Shown piece by piece: positions 1 to 6,420 of a stretch of DNA of 6,420 nt. Below the pieces are notes generated by a model. That model had not been told where the DNA came from and made no database searches. It saw only the letters and a list, made by a program, of their open reading frames with translations. Made by a program: the position numbers and the translations under genes. How positions within the stretch are numbered: position 1 is the first letter of the stretch; each line of letters begins with the position of its first letter. Location of the stretch: NCBI GenBank assembly GCA_964409645.1, contig CAYPEK010000170.1, positions 1-6,420 on the forward strand, read 5' to 3'. The stretch is from CAYPEK01 sp964409645 (GTDB lineage Bacteria; UBP15; UBA6099).

Positions 1-45
1 CACGTTTACGTGCGGCTTCGTTCGTTCGTATTTCTCTTTGCCCAT
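1..45 (-). CDS. tuf: Elongation factor Tu, N-terminal 15 codons only (cut by window edge)
   Basis: The minus strand starts with ATG at 45 and reads MGKEKYERTKPHVNV, which matches the very conserved start of bacterial EF-Tu (MAKEKFERTKPHVNV-type). EF-Tu is the GTPase that brings aminoacyl-tRNA to the ribosomal A site. The GTP-binding domain and everything after residue 15 lie outside the window, so nothing can be said about function-critical residues. A GGAGG Shine-Dalgarno site at 55–51, five bases before the ATG, fixes the start. It follows fusA by 53 bases on the same strand, the usual last position in the str operon. Identification rests on 15 residues plus gene context, which together are strong. 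Confidence 0.93.
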   Translation of the reverse strand, partial: MGKEKYERTKPHVNV

Positions 46-63
46 CTCAACCTCCAAGAGTTT

Positions 64-92
64 CCGCGCGTCTTTTAATCAGATGCGCGCAG
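64..92 (-). promoter_or_regulatory. Possible stem-loop in the fusA–tuf spacer
   Basis: In the minus-strand transcript the arms at 92–86 (CUGCGCG) and 70–64 (CGCGCGG) can form seven pairs, six Watson-Crick and one G-U, around a 15-base loop. There is no T run after it, so it is not a typical terminator. It sits just upstream of the tuf ribosome binding site and could affect tuf translation or mRNA processing. GC-rich short arms can pair by chance, so this is tentative. Confidence 0.3.
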
Positions 93-98
93 GTTTTA

Positions 99-2171
99 TC
101 AGGCACTCTTGCCTAACAGTTCGTCGCACATTTTTACCGGAACTTCCTCGTAAATGTGGAATTCCATCGAATGTGTCGCTCGGCCCTGAGACTTGTTTCT
201 CAGCTCCGTTGCGTATCCGAACATTTCGGCAAGCGGTATAAGCGCCTTTACAATCTGTGCATTCCCCACGGCAGGCTCCATGTTTACTATCCGCCCGCGC
301 CGTGCATTAATGTCCTGTATAATATCTCCGAGATACTGCTCCGGAGTAATTATTTCCACCTTCATGATCGGCTCTTTTAGAACAGGAGTTGCGCGTTCCA
401 GTCCGTCTTTGACCGCTTTCGACGCAGCTATCTTGTACGCAATGTCGCAGGAGTCAACTTCGTGCATCGAGCCGCCGATAACCGTCGCCGATACGTCGAT
501 CACCGGATAGCTGCCGAGCACGCCGCTCGAAAGAGCCTCTTCGACGCCCTCTTTTATCGCGGACATGAATTCCTTCGACACATCGCCGGCTTTCACTTCG
601 TTCTTGAATTCAAATCCGGCGCCCGATTCCATCGGTGAAAGTTTCAGGATCACATGCCCGTACATGCCCCTGCCGCCTGTCTGGTGCACATGCCTGCCCT
701 CACACTTTACATCCTTCTTTATCGTCTCTTTGAAAGCCACCATTGGCTTTCCGAGCTTCGCCTTTACATTAAATTCTCGCTGCAAGCGGTCGATGATGAT
801 CTCGATGTGCAGTTCGCCCATCCCCGAAATTATCATCTGTCCGGTTTCGTCGTCCACCTTCGTCTTGAACGTCGGGTCCTCGCTCGAAAGTTTCCTCAAA
901 GCTTCGACAAGCTTCTCGTACTCGGCCTGACTGTGCGGCTCGATCGCCGCCGAGATGACAGGTTCCGGGAACTTGATGTTCTCGAGCATGATCTGCTTGT
1001 GCTCTGCCGTCAGCGTGTCGCCCGTCGTCGAGACTTTCAGTCCGCTGATTGCTCCGATTTCGCCCGCCGTCAGCGCTTCGCGATCCTCGCGGTCGTTCGC
1101 GTGCATCCTTAGTATTCTCGTGACGCGCTCGCGTGCACGCTTGTTCACATTATATACAACCGAACCCTTCGAAAACTTTCCTGAATACACTCTCACGTAT
1201 GTGATGTATCCGAGGTAGGGATCGTTCGCGATCTTAAAAGCGAGGGCTGCGAGCGGTTCACTGTCATTCGTATTGCGCGATTCCTCTTCTTCCGTCTTCG
1301 GGTTGATGCCCTTGACCGGCGGAACGTCCAGCGGCGACGGAAGCAAATCGAGCACTCTGTCGAGCAGCGGCTGAATGCCCTTGTTTTTCAGAGCCGAGCC
1401 GCAGAGAACCGGAATCGCCTTGTTGGCGATTGTCGCCCTGCGCAACGCGGCTATAATCAGCTTTTCATCCGGCACTTCGTCCGATAGATACTTTTCAGCA
1501 ACTTCATCATCTATATCGGCAAGCTTCTCGATCATCTTGCCGCGCCATTCATTCGCAGCTTCCATCATTTCTTCCGGCACAGGGCCGCGTTTGAGGTCCT
1601 GCCCTAGGTCGTCTCCGTATGTCACCGCTTCCATCTTGATGATGTCAACAATACCGGTGAATGAGCCTTCGGAGCCGATCGGCAACGTCACAATTATCGG
1701 AGAGGCTCCGAGTTGCTTGTTGATGCTCTTCGCAACCCGGAAAAAATCGGCGCCCGTGCGGTCCATCTTATTAATAAACGCGATGCGCGGGATCGAATAG
1801 CGGTCAGCCTGTCTCCAAACCGTCTCGGTCTGGGGCTGGACGCCGCCCACCGCGCACAGGACGACGATCAGGCCGTCAAGAACGCGCATCGACCGTTCCA
1901 CTTCCACCGTGAAATCCACGTGGCCGGGCGTGTCGATAATATTGATCGAATATCCGTCCCAAGAGCAGTAAGTAGCAGCGGACGTGATTGTGATGCCGCG
2001 TTCCTGCTCCTGAATCATCCAATCCATAGTCGCGGTGCCCTGATCCACATTTCCGATCCGGTGAATCCGGCCGGCGTAATATAGAATACGCTCGGTCGTC
2101 GTCGTCTTTCCGGCGTCGATGTGGGCCGTGAGCCCGATATTCCGCGTCATTTTGAGCTGTTGCTCGTCCAT
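99..2171 (-). CDS. fusA: Elongation factor G (translocation GTPase)
   Basis: EF-G is the cytoplasmic GTPase that moves tRNAs and mRNA through the ribosome after peptide bond formation and, with RRF, splits ribosomes for recycling. From the start chosen here the protein has 690 residues, the normal size. Visible GTPase motifs are the P-loop AHIDAGKT (16–23), switch I RGITIT (58–63), DTPGH (80–84, with His84 as the catalytic histidine position), NKMD (134–137) and GSA (258–260). Domain II begins near 305. Domain III holds ISGMGELHIE (about 448–457). Domain IV has GGRGMYGHV and the tip-loop His570, at the place of E. coli His583. Domain V starts near PIMKVEI (601). The start at 2171 (MDEQQLKMTRNIGL) has an AGGA Shine-Dalgarno five bases upstream; an in-frame ATG at 2234 and one at 2150 are less likely. 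It lies 71 bases after rpsG and 53 before tuf. No broken motif is seen. Confidence 0.97.
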   Translation of the reverse strand: MDEQQLKMTRNIGLTAHIDAGKTTTTERILYYAGRIHRIGNVDQGTATMDWMIQEQERGITITSAATYCSWDGYSINIIDTPGHVDFTVEVERSMRVLDGLIVVLCAVGGVQPQTETVWRQADRYSIPRIAFINKMDRTGADFFRVAKSINKQLGASPIIVTLPIGSEGSFTGIVDIIKMEAVTYGDDLGQDLKRGPVPEEMMEAANEWRGKMIEKLADIDDEVAEKYLSDEVPDEKLIIAALRRATIANKAIPVLCGSALKNKGIQPLLDRVLDLLPSPLDVPPVKGINPKTEEEESRNTNDSEPLAALAFKIANDPYLGYITYVRVYSGKFSKGSVVYNVNKRARERVTRILRMHANDREDREALTAGEIGAISGLKVSTTGDTLTAEHKQIMLENIKFPEPVISAAIEPHSQAEYEKLVEALRKLSSEDPTFKTKVDDETGQMIISGMGELHIEIIIDRLQREFNVKAKLGKPMVAFKETIKKDVKCEGRHVHQTGGRGMYGHVILKLSPMESGAGFEFKNEVKAGDVSKEFMSAIKEGVEEALSSGVLGSYPVIDVSATVIGGSMHEVDSCDIAYKIAASKAVKDGLERATPVLKEPIMKVEIITPEQYLGDIIQDINARRGRIVNMEPAVGNAQIVKALIPLAEMFGYATELRNKSQGRATHSMEFHIYEEVPVKMCDELLGKSA

Positions 2172-2176
2172 TCCAA

Positions 2177-2180
2177 TCCT
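2177..2180 (-). promoter_or_regulatory. Shine-Dalgarno site that sets the fusA start
   Basis: AGGA on the minus strand lies five bases before the ATG at 2171. The alternative in-frame ATG at 2234 would add 21 residues with no likeness to EF-G, encoded across the spacer hairpin. The ATG at 2150 has no purine-rich site at a suitable distance. Confidence 0.7.
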
Positions 2181-2192
2181 TTTCCCGACACG

Positions 2193-2222
2193 AAAACCCG
2201 CGCTTCTGTTTCGAGCGCGGGT
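2193..2222 (-). terminator. GC-rich hairpin followed by T residues between rpsG and fusA (candidate attenuator)
   Basis: On the minus strand ACCCGCGCT (2222–2214) and AGCGCGGGT (2204–2196) form a perfect 9-bp stem with a 9-base loop. The stem ends in, and is followed by, T residues (2196–2193, TTTT, then CG). This resembles a short intrinsic terminator, but the T run is brief and the downstream genes fusA and tuf need transcription. Partial attenuation, mRNA processing or 3'-end protection of an rpsL–rpsG message are likelier than full termination. It begins about 20 bases after the rpsG stop codon. Confidence 0.5.
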
Positions 2223-2242
2223 ATCGGTTAACACCAGTGGTT

Positions 2243-2713
2243 TTAGAACTGATAGTGCGAAAAAGCCTTATTGGCTTCCGCCATTTTATGTGTGTCGAGC
2301 TTCTTCTTTATCGCTCCGCCCTTGTTTTCCGATGCGTCTAGAATTTCTTCGGCAAACCGGGCTGAAAACGAGCCGCCTTTTCTGTCGGCTGCGTTCTCAA
2401 GAAGCCAACCAATTGCGAGGGCAAGCTGTCGGTCGGGGCTGATCTCTATTGGCACCTGATACGTGGCGCCACCTACGCGCCGAGACTTCACCTGCACCGT
2501 CGGAGCAACGTTCTTTATCGCTGTTGCGTAAACGTCACGCGGCGGTTTCCCTGTCTTCTTGCCTACTATGTCAAGCGCTTGATACATAACGCGCTCTGCC
2601 GTGCTTTTCTTCCCTCTTTTGAGGATTCGGTTAATAGTGGATCCGATGACCAAATCATTGTACATCGGGTCTTTTATGTCTCGTTCTACTCTGTGATATT
2701 TCCGTCGCGGCAT
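2243..2713 (-). CDS. rpsG: 30S ribosomal protein S7
   Basis: S7 is a primary 16S rRNA-binding protein that starts assembly of the 30S head and lines the mRNA exit and E-site region. The protein has 156 residues, the common bacterial length. It starts MPRRKYHRVERDI, has the basic beta-hairpin VKSRRVGGATYQVPIE (about 76–91), the SPDRQLALAIGWL helix, and ends HKMAEANKAFSHYQF, very close to the E. coli S7 C-terminal pattern. The ATG at 2713 is preceded by a weak GGAAAG site (2725–2720) directly after a possible hairpin. It sits 45 bases after rpsL. In E. coli S7 represses its own operon by binding the rpsL–rpsG spacer; whether that holds here cannot be seen, since this spacer is much shorter than in E. 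coli. No anomalies in the coding sequence. Confidence 0.98.
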   Translation of the reverse strand: MPRRKYHRVERDIKDPMYNDLVIGSTINRILKRGKKSTAERVMYQALDIVGKKTGKPPRDVYATAIKNVAPTVQVKSRRVGGATYQVPIEISPDRQLALAIGWLLENAADRKGGSFSARFAEEILDASENKGGAIKKKLDTHKMAEANKAFSHYQF

Positions 2714-2725
2714 AATGGTCTTTCC

Positions 2726-2758
2726 GCGCGCTGTCCGATTATTCGTACATGAACGCGC
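2726..2758 (-). promoter_or_regulatory. Possible stem-loop in the rpsL–rpsG spacer next to the rpsG ribosome binding site
   Basis: In the transcript GCGCGUU (2758–2752), which starts right after the rpsL stop codon, can pair with AGCGCGC (2732–2726), giving six Watson-Crick pairs and one G-U around a 19-base loop. The 3' arm touches the GGAAAG ribosome binding site of rpsG. In E. coli this spacer is the S7 translational operator, so the location is suggestive, but the stem is short and no S7-binding consensus can be confirmed by eye. Confidence 0.35.
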
Positions 2759-3151
2759 TTATTTTGCACCCCCAGTCGTTTTCTTCGGACGGCGCGAGCC
2801 GTACTTCGAGCGGCCTTGCTTGCGGCCTTCTGTCCCGGCGGTGTCAAGCACGCCTCTCACGATGTGGTAGCGTACGCCCGGAAGGTCTTTCACGCGGCCT
2901 CCGCGAACCAACACGATCGAGTGTTCCTGCAGATTGTGTCCTTCGCCGGGAATGTATGCCGTCACTTCAATTCCGTTGGTCAGGCGCACCCTCGCCACCT
3001 TTCTCAAAGCTGAGTTCGGTTTCTTGGGCGTTACGGTCCAAACACGCGTGCAAACTCCCCGCCTCTGCGGATTGGCTTGCAGCGCAACCGCCTTGGATTT
3101 CTTCGATTTCGGTTTTCTCTTTCTTCTGACCAACTGGTTTGTGGTCGGCAT
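2759..3151 (-). CDS. rpsL: 30S ribosomal protein S12
   Basis: S12 sits at the decoding centre of the 30S subunit and helps control tRNA selection accuracy. The product has 130 residues, slightly longer than E. coli S12 (124) because of the basic tail KKTTGGAK. It begins MPTTNQLVRRKRK and contains the hallmark stretches RGVCTR (31–36), TPKKPNSALRK (41–51), EGHNLQEHS (70–78) and GGRVKDLPGVRYH (84–96), ending RSKYGSRRPK before the tail. Lys43 and Lys88, the two positions most often changed in streptomycin-resistant mutants, are the wild-type residues, as are Asp89 (the site methylthiolated by RimO in E. coli) and Pro91. The ATG at 3151 follows an AAGGAG site with a 9-base spacer. It is the first str gene, 79 bases after rpoC. 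Confidence 0.98.
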   Translation of the reverse strand: MPTTNQLVRRKRKPKSKKSKAVALQANPQRRGVCTRVWTVTPKKPNSALRKVARVRLTNGIEVTAYIPGEGHNLQEHSIVLVRGGRVKDLPGVRYHIVRGVLDTAGTEGRKQGRSKYGSRRPKKTTGGAK

Positions 3152-3160
3152 ATATCTTTA

Positions 3161-3166
3161 CTCCTT
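3161..3166 (-). promoter_or_regulatory. Shine-Dalgarno site of rpsL
   Basis: AAGGAG lies nine bases upstream of the rpsL ATG at 3151. It is the closest match to the anti-Shine-Dalgarno sequence among the spacers apart from the GGAGG of tuf, fitting strong translation of the first str gene. Confidence 0.8.
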
Positions 3167-3180
3167 AGTTTTTCGTACTC

Positions 3181-3209
3181 TCCTCTTTTAAAAGCACAAA
3201 GAAAGAGGA
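3181..3209 (-). repeat. Inverted repeat (8 bp) in the rpoC–rpsL spacer
   Basis: TCCTCTTT (3209–3202 on the minus strand) and AAAGAGGA (3188–3181) form a perfect 8-bp inverted repeat with a 13-base gap. No T run follows on either strand, so it is not a standard terminator. It overlaps the candidate promoter and lies upstream of the rpsL ribosome binding site, so it could act as an operator or a leader-RNA hairpin. Confidence 0.4.
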
Positions 3210-3215
3210 TAGCAA
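3187..3215 (-). promoter_or_regulatory. Weak candidate sigma-70-type promoter for the str genes
   Basis: On the minus strand TTGCTA (3215–3210) and TTTAAA (3192–3187) are separated by 17 bases; each matches four of six consensus positions. Transcription would start near 3180, giving a short rpsL leader. Matches this weak arise by chance in an AT-richer spacer, so this is a guess supported mainly by its position. Confidence 0.22.
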
Positions 3216-3230
3216 ATTCCGCCTCACATG

Positions 3231-6200
3231 TCAACTTTCATCCAAAAGATTTTCAATCTCGCCTTCTTCGAGGTCATCATACTCCGCAGCATCGACACCT
3301 TCCTTTGTCAGAGGTTCGAGGTGCATGGTCTCGTACTTGTCCAATTCTTGGTTAAGCCCCTCGGGCGGATTGAACTCTAGTTTCAGGTCCCTGTAAGCGG
3401 GCAGTCCGGTACCGGCCGGGATCTGGTTTCCTATGATGACGTTTTCCTTCAACCCCATCAGCGGATCAACCTTCCCCTTCACCGCGGCATCCGTCAATAC
3501 GCGCGTCGTCTCTTGGAACGATGCGGCCGACAGGAAGCTGTTTGTCGAGAGCGAGCATTTCGTGATGCCCAGCAGGATCGACTTTCCGGTTGCAGGTTTC
3601 TTGCTCCGCATTCTCGCCTCGCGGTTGACTCTGTCGAACTCGAATCTGTCCACGAGCGACTGCGGCAGGAACTCGGTGTCCCCGGGATGCTCTATCCTGA
3701 TTTTCCTCAGCATTTCGCGCACTATAACTTCGACGTGCTTCTCATTCGTATCGACGCCCTGACTCTTGTAAACCGCGATGACTTCGTTTACGAGATGTTC
3801 CTGTGCCTTCGCGAGGCCCATTACACTCAACACTTCGTGCGGGTCGAGATGGCCGTCCGTGAGCGGCTGACCCATCGCCACGCGATCGCCGGATTTCATC
3901 GCCAGCATTGCATCGTCCGGGACTTTAAGGCGCTGTTTGGCATCTTCCTTCGATACCGTCGGCGTGATTACAAGTTCCCGGCCCGTTTCAGTCTGTATCA
4001 CTTCCACCTTGCCGTCGATTTCGCTCATCAGCGCCTTCGACTTCGGCTTGCGCGCTTCGAACAGTTCTTCGACGCGCGGGAGACCCTGCGTGATGTCCGA
4101 GATGTCTTCCGACGACACGCCGCCCGTGTGGAATGTGCGCATTGTCAACTGCGTGCCCGGCTCGCCGATACTCTGCGCGGCTATGACTCCGGCCGCGTCG
4201 CCGATTTGCGCTATCCGGCCCGTTGCAAAGTTGCGGCCGTAGCACGTTGCGCAAATCCCGTATCTCGTCTGGCACTCCAGCACCGACCTTATCTGTATCG
4301 GAGCCGAAATTATCGTTTTCTTGATATTCTCGAAATCTTCCTCGATTATCTCCTCGCCCCTCATGACGAACACTTCGCCAGTCGTCAGGCTGAAAATGTC
4401 TCGTGCAGCCACGCGCCCGATGATCTTTTCGCCGATCAGCTCCTTCATGTGCTCCGTCATCGACGTAAAATCGATCCCCGTCAGATCATAAAACTGCGCC
4501 TTCGTTTCCTTCTTGAATCCGACAACCTGCCTGAATTCGTTCCGCTCCGGAAGAATCCGCTTCATGCTGATCTTCTTCTGTTTCCCTTTGACCTTTATCG
4601 CGGGATACATGTTCTTGATTTCTTCGAACGGATAGACCTTATCTGCGCGGATTTCCACCGGAGACTTTTTCGTCAGCGGCAGATCCTTCAGCTTAATTTC
4701 CTTTGCGATCTGTGTGTTCGCTCCGTTTACGTAAACCGAATCCACCGTAAGACTGCGTGTCGAGCAGCAGTCGAGTTCCTGCACGATCACGTCTTGCGCA
4801 ACGTCAACAAGTCGTCTCGTCAGGTATCCGGAGTCGGCCGTTCTGAGCGCGGTATCCGCAAGACCCTTCCGCGCGCCGTGTGTCGAAATGAAGTATTCGA
4901 GCACCGAGAGCCCTTCGCGGAAGTTCGTCTTGATCGGGAAGTCGATCGTCCGGCCCGTCGGGTCGCTCATAAGTCCGCGCAAGCCCGCAAGCTGTCTGAT
5001 CTGCTGAGGCGTACCGCGGGCGCCGGAGCGGGCCATCATGAACAGCGGGTTAAATCTCTTCTCTTCGAACAGCGCGTTGAAGGTCGTCATGATCTTCTCA
5101 GTGCGGTCCTGCCAGAGTTCCACGCGCCGCTGATATTTTTCGTCTTCCGTCAACAGTCCGCGATCGTAGAACTCGTCTATCTGCTTCTCGATGCGTTCCG
5201 ATTCCTTCAGCATCTTGTCTCTCTCCGGAGGAACGTAAACATCGTCGATCGATATCGTCAGTCCGGCACGCGTCGCGAACTTGTAGCCGAGCGCCTTGAC
5301 TTCGTCGAGCAGTCTCACCGTTCTCTGCTGGCCGTAGCGCCTCAGGCACTGGCCAATGATCCGGCTGAGTTGCTTTTTATTGATAATCTTGTCCTCGAAC
5401 GGCCACCCTTTCGGGAGAACACTGTTGAATATGAACCGGCCAACCGACGACTCGACCATCTGATCGTTGTATTTAACTTTGACTTTCGCGTGCAGGGAGA
5501 CAAAGCCCAATTCATACGCGGTGAGCAATTCTTCAACATTTCTGAAAATCTTGCCGTTACCGATCGCTTCGTCTTTCTGCAGCGTGAGGTAATACACGCC
5601 GATAACTATATCCTGCGACGGCGCGACAACCGGCCTGCCGTTCGCCGGCAGCAACAAGTTGTTAGTTGACAACATTATCAAGCGCGCTTCCGCCTGCGCT
5701 TCCATGGAAAGCGGCAGATGCACCGCCATCTGGTCGCCATCGAAGTCAGCGTTGAACGCCGCGCAGACAAGCGGGTGAATCTGGATCGCCTTACCCTCGA
5801 TCAGCACAGGCTGGAAAGCCTGAATGCCGAGCCTGTGGAGTGTCGGGGCGCGGTTCAGCAACACCGGATGATCCTGCACGATCTCTTCGAGCACGTCCCA
5901 CACTTCGTTGTCCGCGCGCTCGACGAACTTCTTCGCGCTCTTTATATTCGGCACCACTCCGCGCTTCACCAGTTCGTGCATGACGAACGGCTTGAAGAGC
6001 TCGAGCGCCATTTCCTTCGGCAAGCCGCACTGATGCAGCTTAAGCTCGGGTCCTACAACGATTACCGAACGGCCGGAGTAGTCAACGCGCTTTCCAAGCA
6101 GGTTCTGGCGGAAGCGGCCCTGTTTGCCCTTCAGCAACTCACTGAGGGACTTCAGCGGCCTCTTGTGCGAGCCGGTGAACACGCGCCCGCGCCGGCCGTT

Positions 6201-6420
6201 GTCGATCAGCGCGTCGCACGCTTCCTGCAGCATCCTCTTCTCATTCCTGATGATGCTTTCCGGTGCCTTGATTTCTATAAGCTTTTTGAGTCTGTTGTTT
6301 CTATTGATTACCCGGCGGTAGAGGGCGTTCAGATTCGACGAAGCGAACCGTCCGCCCTCGAGTTGCAACATCGGCCTCAAAGCAGGCGGGAGAACGGGGA
6401 TGACATCAAGGAACATACAG
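3231..6420 (-). CDS. rpoC: DNA-directed RNA polymerase subunit beta-prime (5' end missing)
   Basis: Beta-prime carries the RNA polymerase active-site magnesium, clamp, bridge helix and trigger loop. The open frame runs off the window at 6420. I count residues from the Met codon at 6416, near E. coli residue 237; it is internal, not the start. Seen in order: sigma-binding clamp helices YRRVINRNNRLK (33–44) with Arg39 and Glu59 at the E. coli Arg275 and Glu295 positions; GKQGRFRQNLLGKRVDYSGRS (97–117, switch 2 area); catalytic NADFDGDQ (222–229) with the three aspartates intact; SGARGTPQQIRQLAG (464–478); bridge helix STHGARKGLADTALRTADSG (511–530); zinc cysteines 551, 715, 722 and 725; trigger loop QLTMRTFHTGG (756–766); and an acidic C-terminal tail ending LLDES. 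The E. coli trigger-loop insertion (about 188 residues) is absent, while about 90 extra residues lie between the first and second zinc cysteines. Roughly 236 N-terminal residues are outside the window. Confidence 0.98.
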   Translation of the reverse strand, partial: CMFLDVIPVLPPALRPMLQLEGGRFASSNLNALYRRVINRNNRLKKLIEIKAPESIIRNEKRMLQEACDALIDNGRRGRVFTGSHKRPLKSLSELLKGKQGRFRQNLLGKRVDYSGRSVIVVGPELKLHQCGLPKEMALELFKPFVMHELVKRGVVPNIKSAKKFVERADNEVWDVLEEIVQDHPVLLNRAPTLHRLGIQAFQPVLIEGKAIQIHPLVCAAFNADFDGDQMAVHLPLSMEAQAEARLIMLSTNNLLLPANGRPVVAPSQDIVIGVYYLTLQKDEAIGNGKIFRNVEELLTAYELGFVSLHAKVKVKYNDQMVESSVGRFIFNSVLPKGWPFEDKIINKKQLSRIIGQCLRRYGQQRTVRLLDEVKALGYKFATRAGLTISIDDVYVPPERDKMLKESERIEKQIDEFYDRGLLTEDEKYQRRVELWQDRTEKIMTTFNALFEEKRFNPLFMMARSGARGTPQQIRQLAGLRGLMSDPTGRTIDFPIKTNFREGLSVLEYFISTHGARKGLADTALRTADSGYLTRRLVDVAQDVIVQELDCCSTRSLTVDSVYVNGANTQIAKEIKLKDLPLTKKSPVEIRADKVYPFEEIKNMYPAIKVKGKQKKISMKRILPERNEFRQVVGFKKETKAQFYDLTGIDFTSMTEHMKELIGEKIIGRVAARDIFSLTTGEVFVMRGEEIIEEDFENIKKTIISAPIQIRSVLECQTRYGICATCYGRNFATGRIAQIGDAAGVIAAQSIGEPGTQLTMRTFHTGGVSSEDISDITQGLPRVEELFEARKPKSKALMSEIDGKVEVIQTETGRELVITPTVSKEDAKQRLKVPDDAMLAMKSGDRVAMGQPLTDGHLDPHEVLSVMGLAKAQEHLVNEVIAVYKSQGVDTNEKHVEVIVREMLRKIRIEHPGDTEFLPQSLVDRFEFDRVNREARMRSKKPATGKSILLGITKCSLSTNSFLSAASFQETTRVLTDAAVKGKVDPLMGLKENVIIGNQIPAGTGLPAYRDLKLEFNPPEGLNQELDKYETMHLEPLTKEGVDAAEYDDLEEGEIENLLDES
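4470..4736 (-). other. Beta-prime insertion of about 90 residues within the zinc-binding region
   Basis: Between Cys551 and Cys715 of the visible beta-prime there are 163 residues, against 73 between the matching cysteines of E. coli (814 and 888). From Cys551 to the conserved GR of IIGRV is 118 residues here and 29 in E. coli. The extra segment, roughly residues 561–649, is lysine-rich with several aromatic residues, has no recognisable motif, and reads in frame without stops. Flanking sequence on both sides aligns well. Boundaries are approximate, made by eye. Confidence 0.75.

Noticed and set aside
2172..2234. N-terminal extension of EF-G from the ATG at 2234
   Set aside because: The 21 extra residues do not resemble EF-G, they would be encoded across the spacer hairpin, and the ATG at 2171 has a well-placed Shine-Dalgarno site.
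2738..2749. Tiny frame ATG-TAC-GAA-TAA between rpsL and rpsG as a possible leader peptide
   Set aside because: Three codons, no clear ribosome binding site, and it falls in the loop of the possible hairpin; most likely chance.
2759..3151. Streptomycin-resistance changes in S12
   Set aside because: Lys43, Lys88 and Pro91 are all the wild-type residues, so there is no sign of resistance.
3513..5669. A 718-codon open frame on the plus strand, antisense to rpoC
   Set aside because: It lies wholly inside the highly conserved rpoC frame, its product is rich in Arg, His, Leu and Phe with no recognisable motif, and long antisense frames are a common side effect of codon bias. No ribosome binding site or family likeness supports it.
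3231..6420. A frameshift or split in rpoC, suggested by the first visible Met at 6416
   Set aside because: The frame stays open to the window edge and the sequence aligns to E. coli beta-prime from about residue 237, so that Met is internal and the gene is merely cut by the window.

Overview
The window is a bacterial chromosome segment holding the rpoC–str operon junction. All genes read on the minus strand. In transcription order, from high to low coordinates, they are: rpoC (RNA polymerase beta-prime, 5' end outside the window), rpsL (S12), rpsG (S7), fusA (EF-G) and the first 15 codons of tuf (EF-Tu). This is the classic rpoBC–rpsL–rpsG–fusA–tuf order. No gene on the plus strand, RNA gene, mobile element or CRISPR array is supported.

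Layout: 6420–3231 rpoC; 3230–3152 a 79-base spacer with an 8-bp inverted repeat, a weak promoter candidate and a strong Shine-Dalgarno site for rpsL; 3151–2759 rpsL; 2758–2714 a 45-base spacer with a hairpin next to the rpsG ribosome binding site; 2713–2243 rpsG; 2242–2172 a 71-base spacer with a 9-bp GC-rich hairpin followed by T residues; 2171–99 fusA; 98–46 a 53-base spacer with another GC-rich hairpin; 45–1 tuf start, cut by the window edge. No stretch over 300 bases lacks a gene.

The genes together make the transcription engine and the decoding and elongation parts of the ribosome cycle: beta-prime carries the polymerase active site, S12 and S7 belong to the 30S subunit, EF-G drives translocation and EF-Tu delivers aminoacyl-tRNA. 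No convincing strong terminator separates rpoC from rpsL, so read-through from the rpoBC transcript into the str genes is plausible.

Organism: a bacterium of moderate GC content (roughly half, judged by eye, not computed). Beta-prime lacks the large trigger-loop insertion of E. coli, which argues against a gammaproteobacterium. It carries instead an insertion of about 90 residues inside the C-terminal zinc-binding region. I cannot assign a phylum from memory.

The core genes are ordinary. The two things most worth a second look are the beta-prime insertion and the fact that all four intergenic spacers contain a stem-loop. I found no evidence of a wholly new system here.
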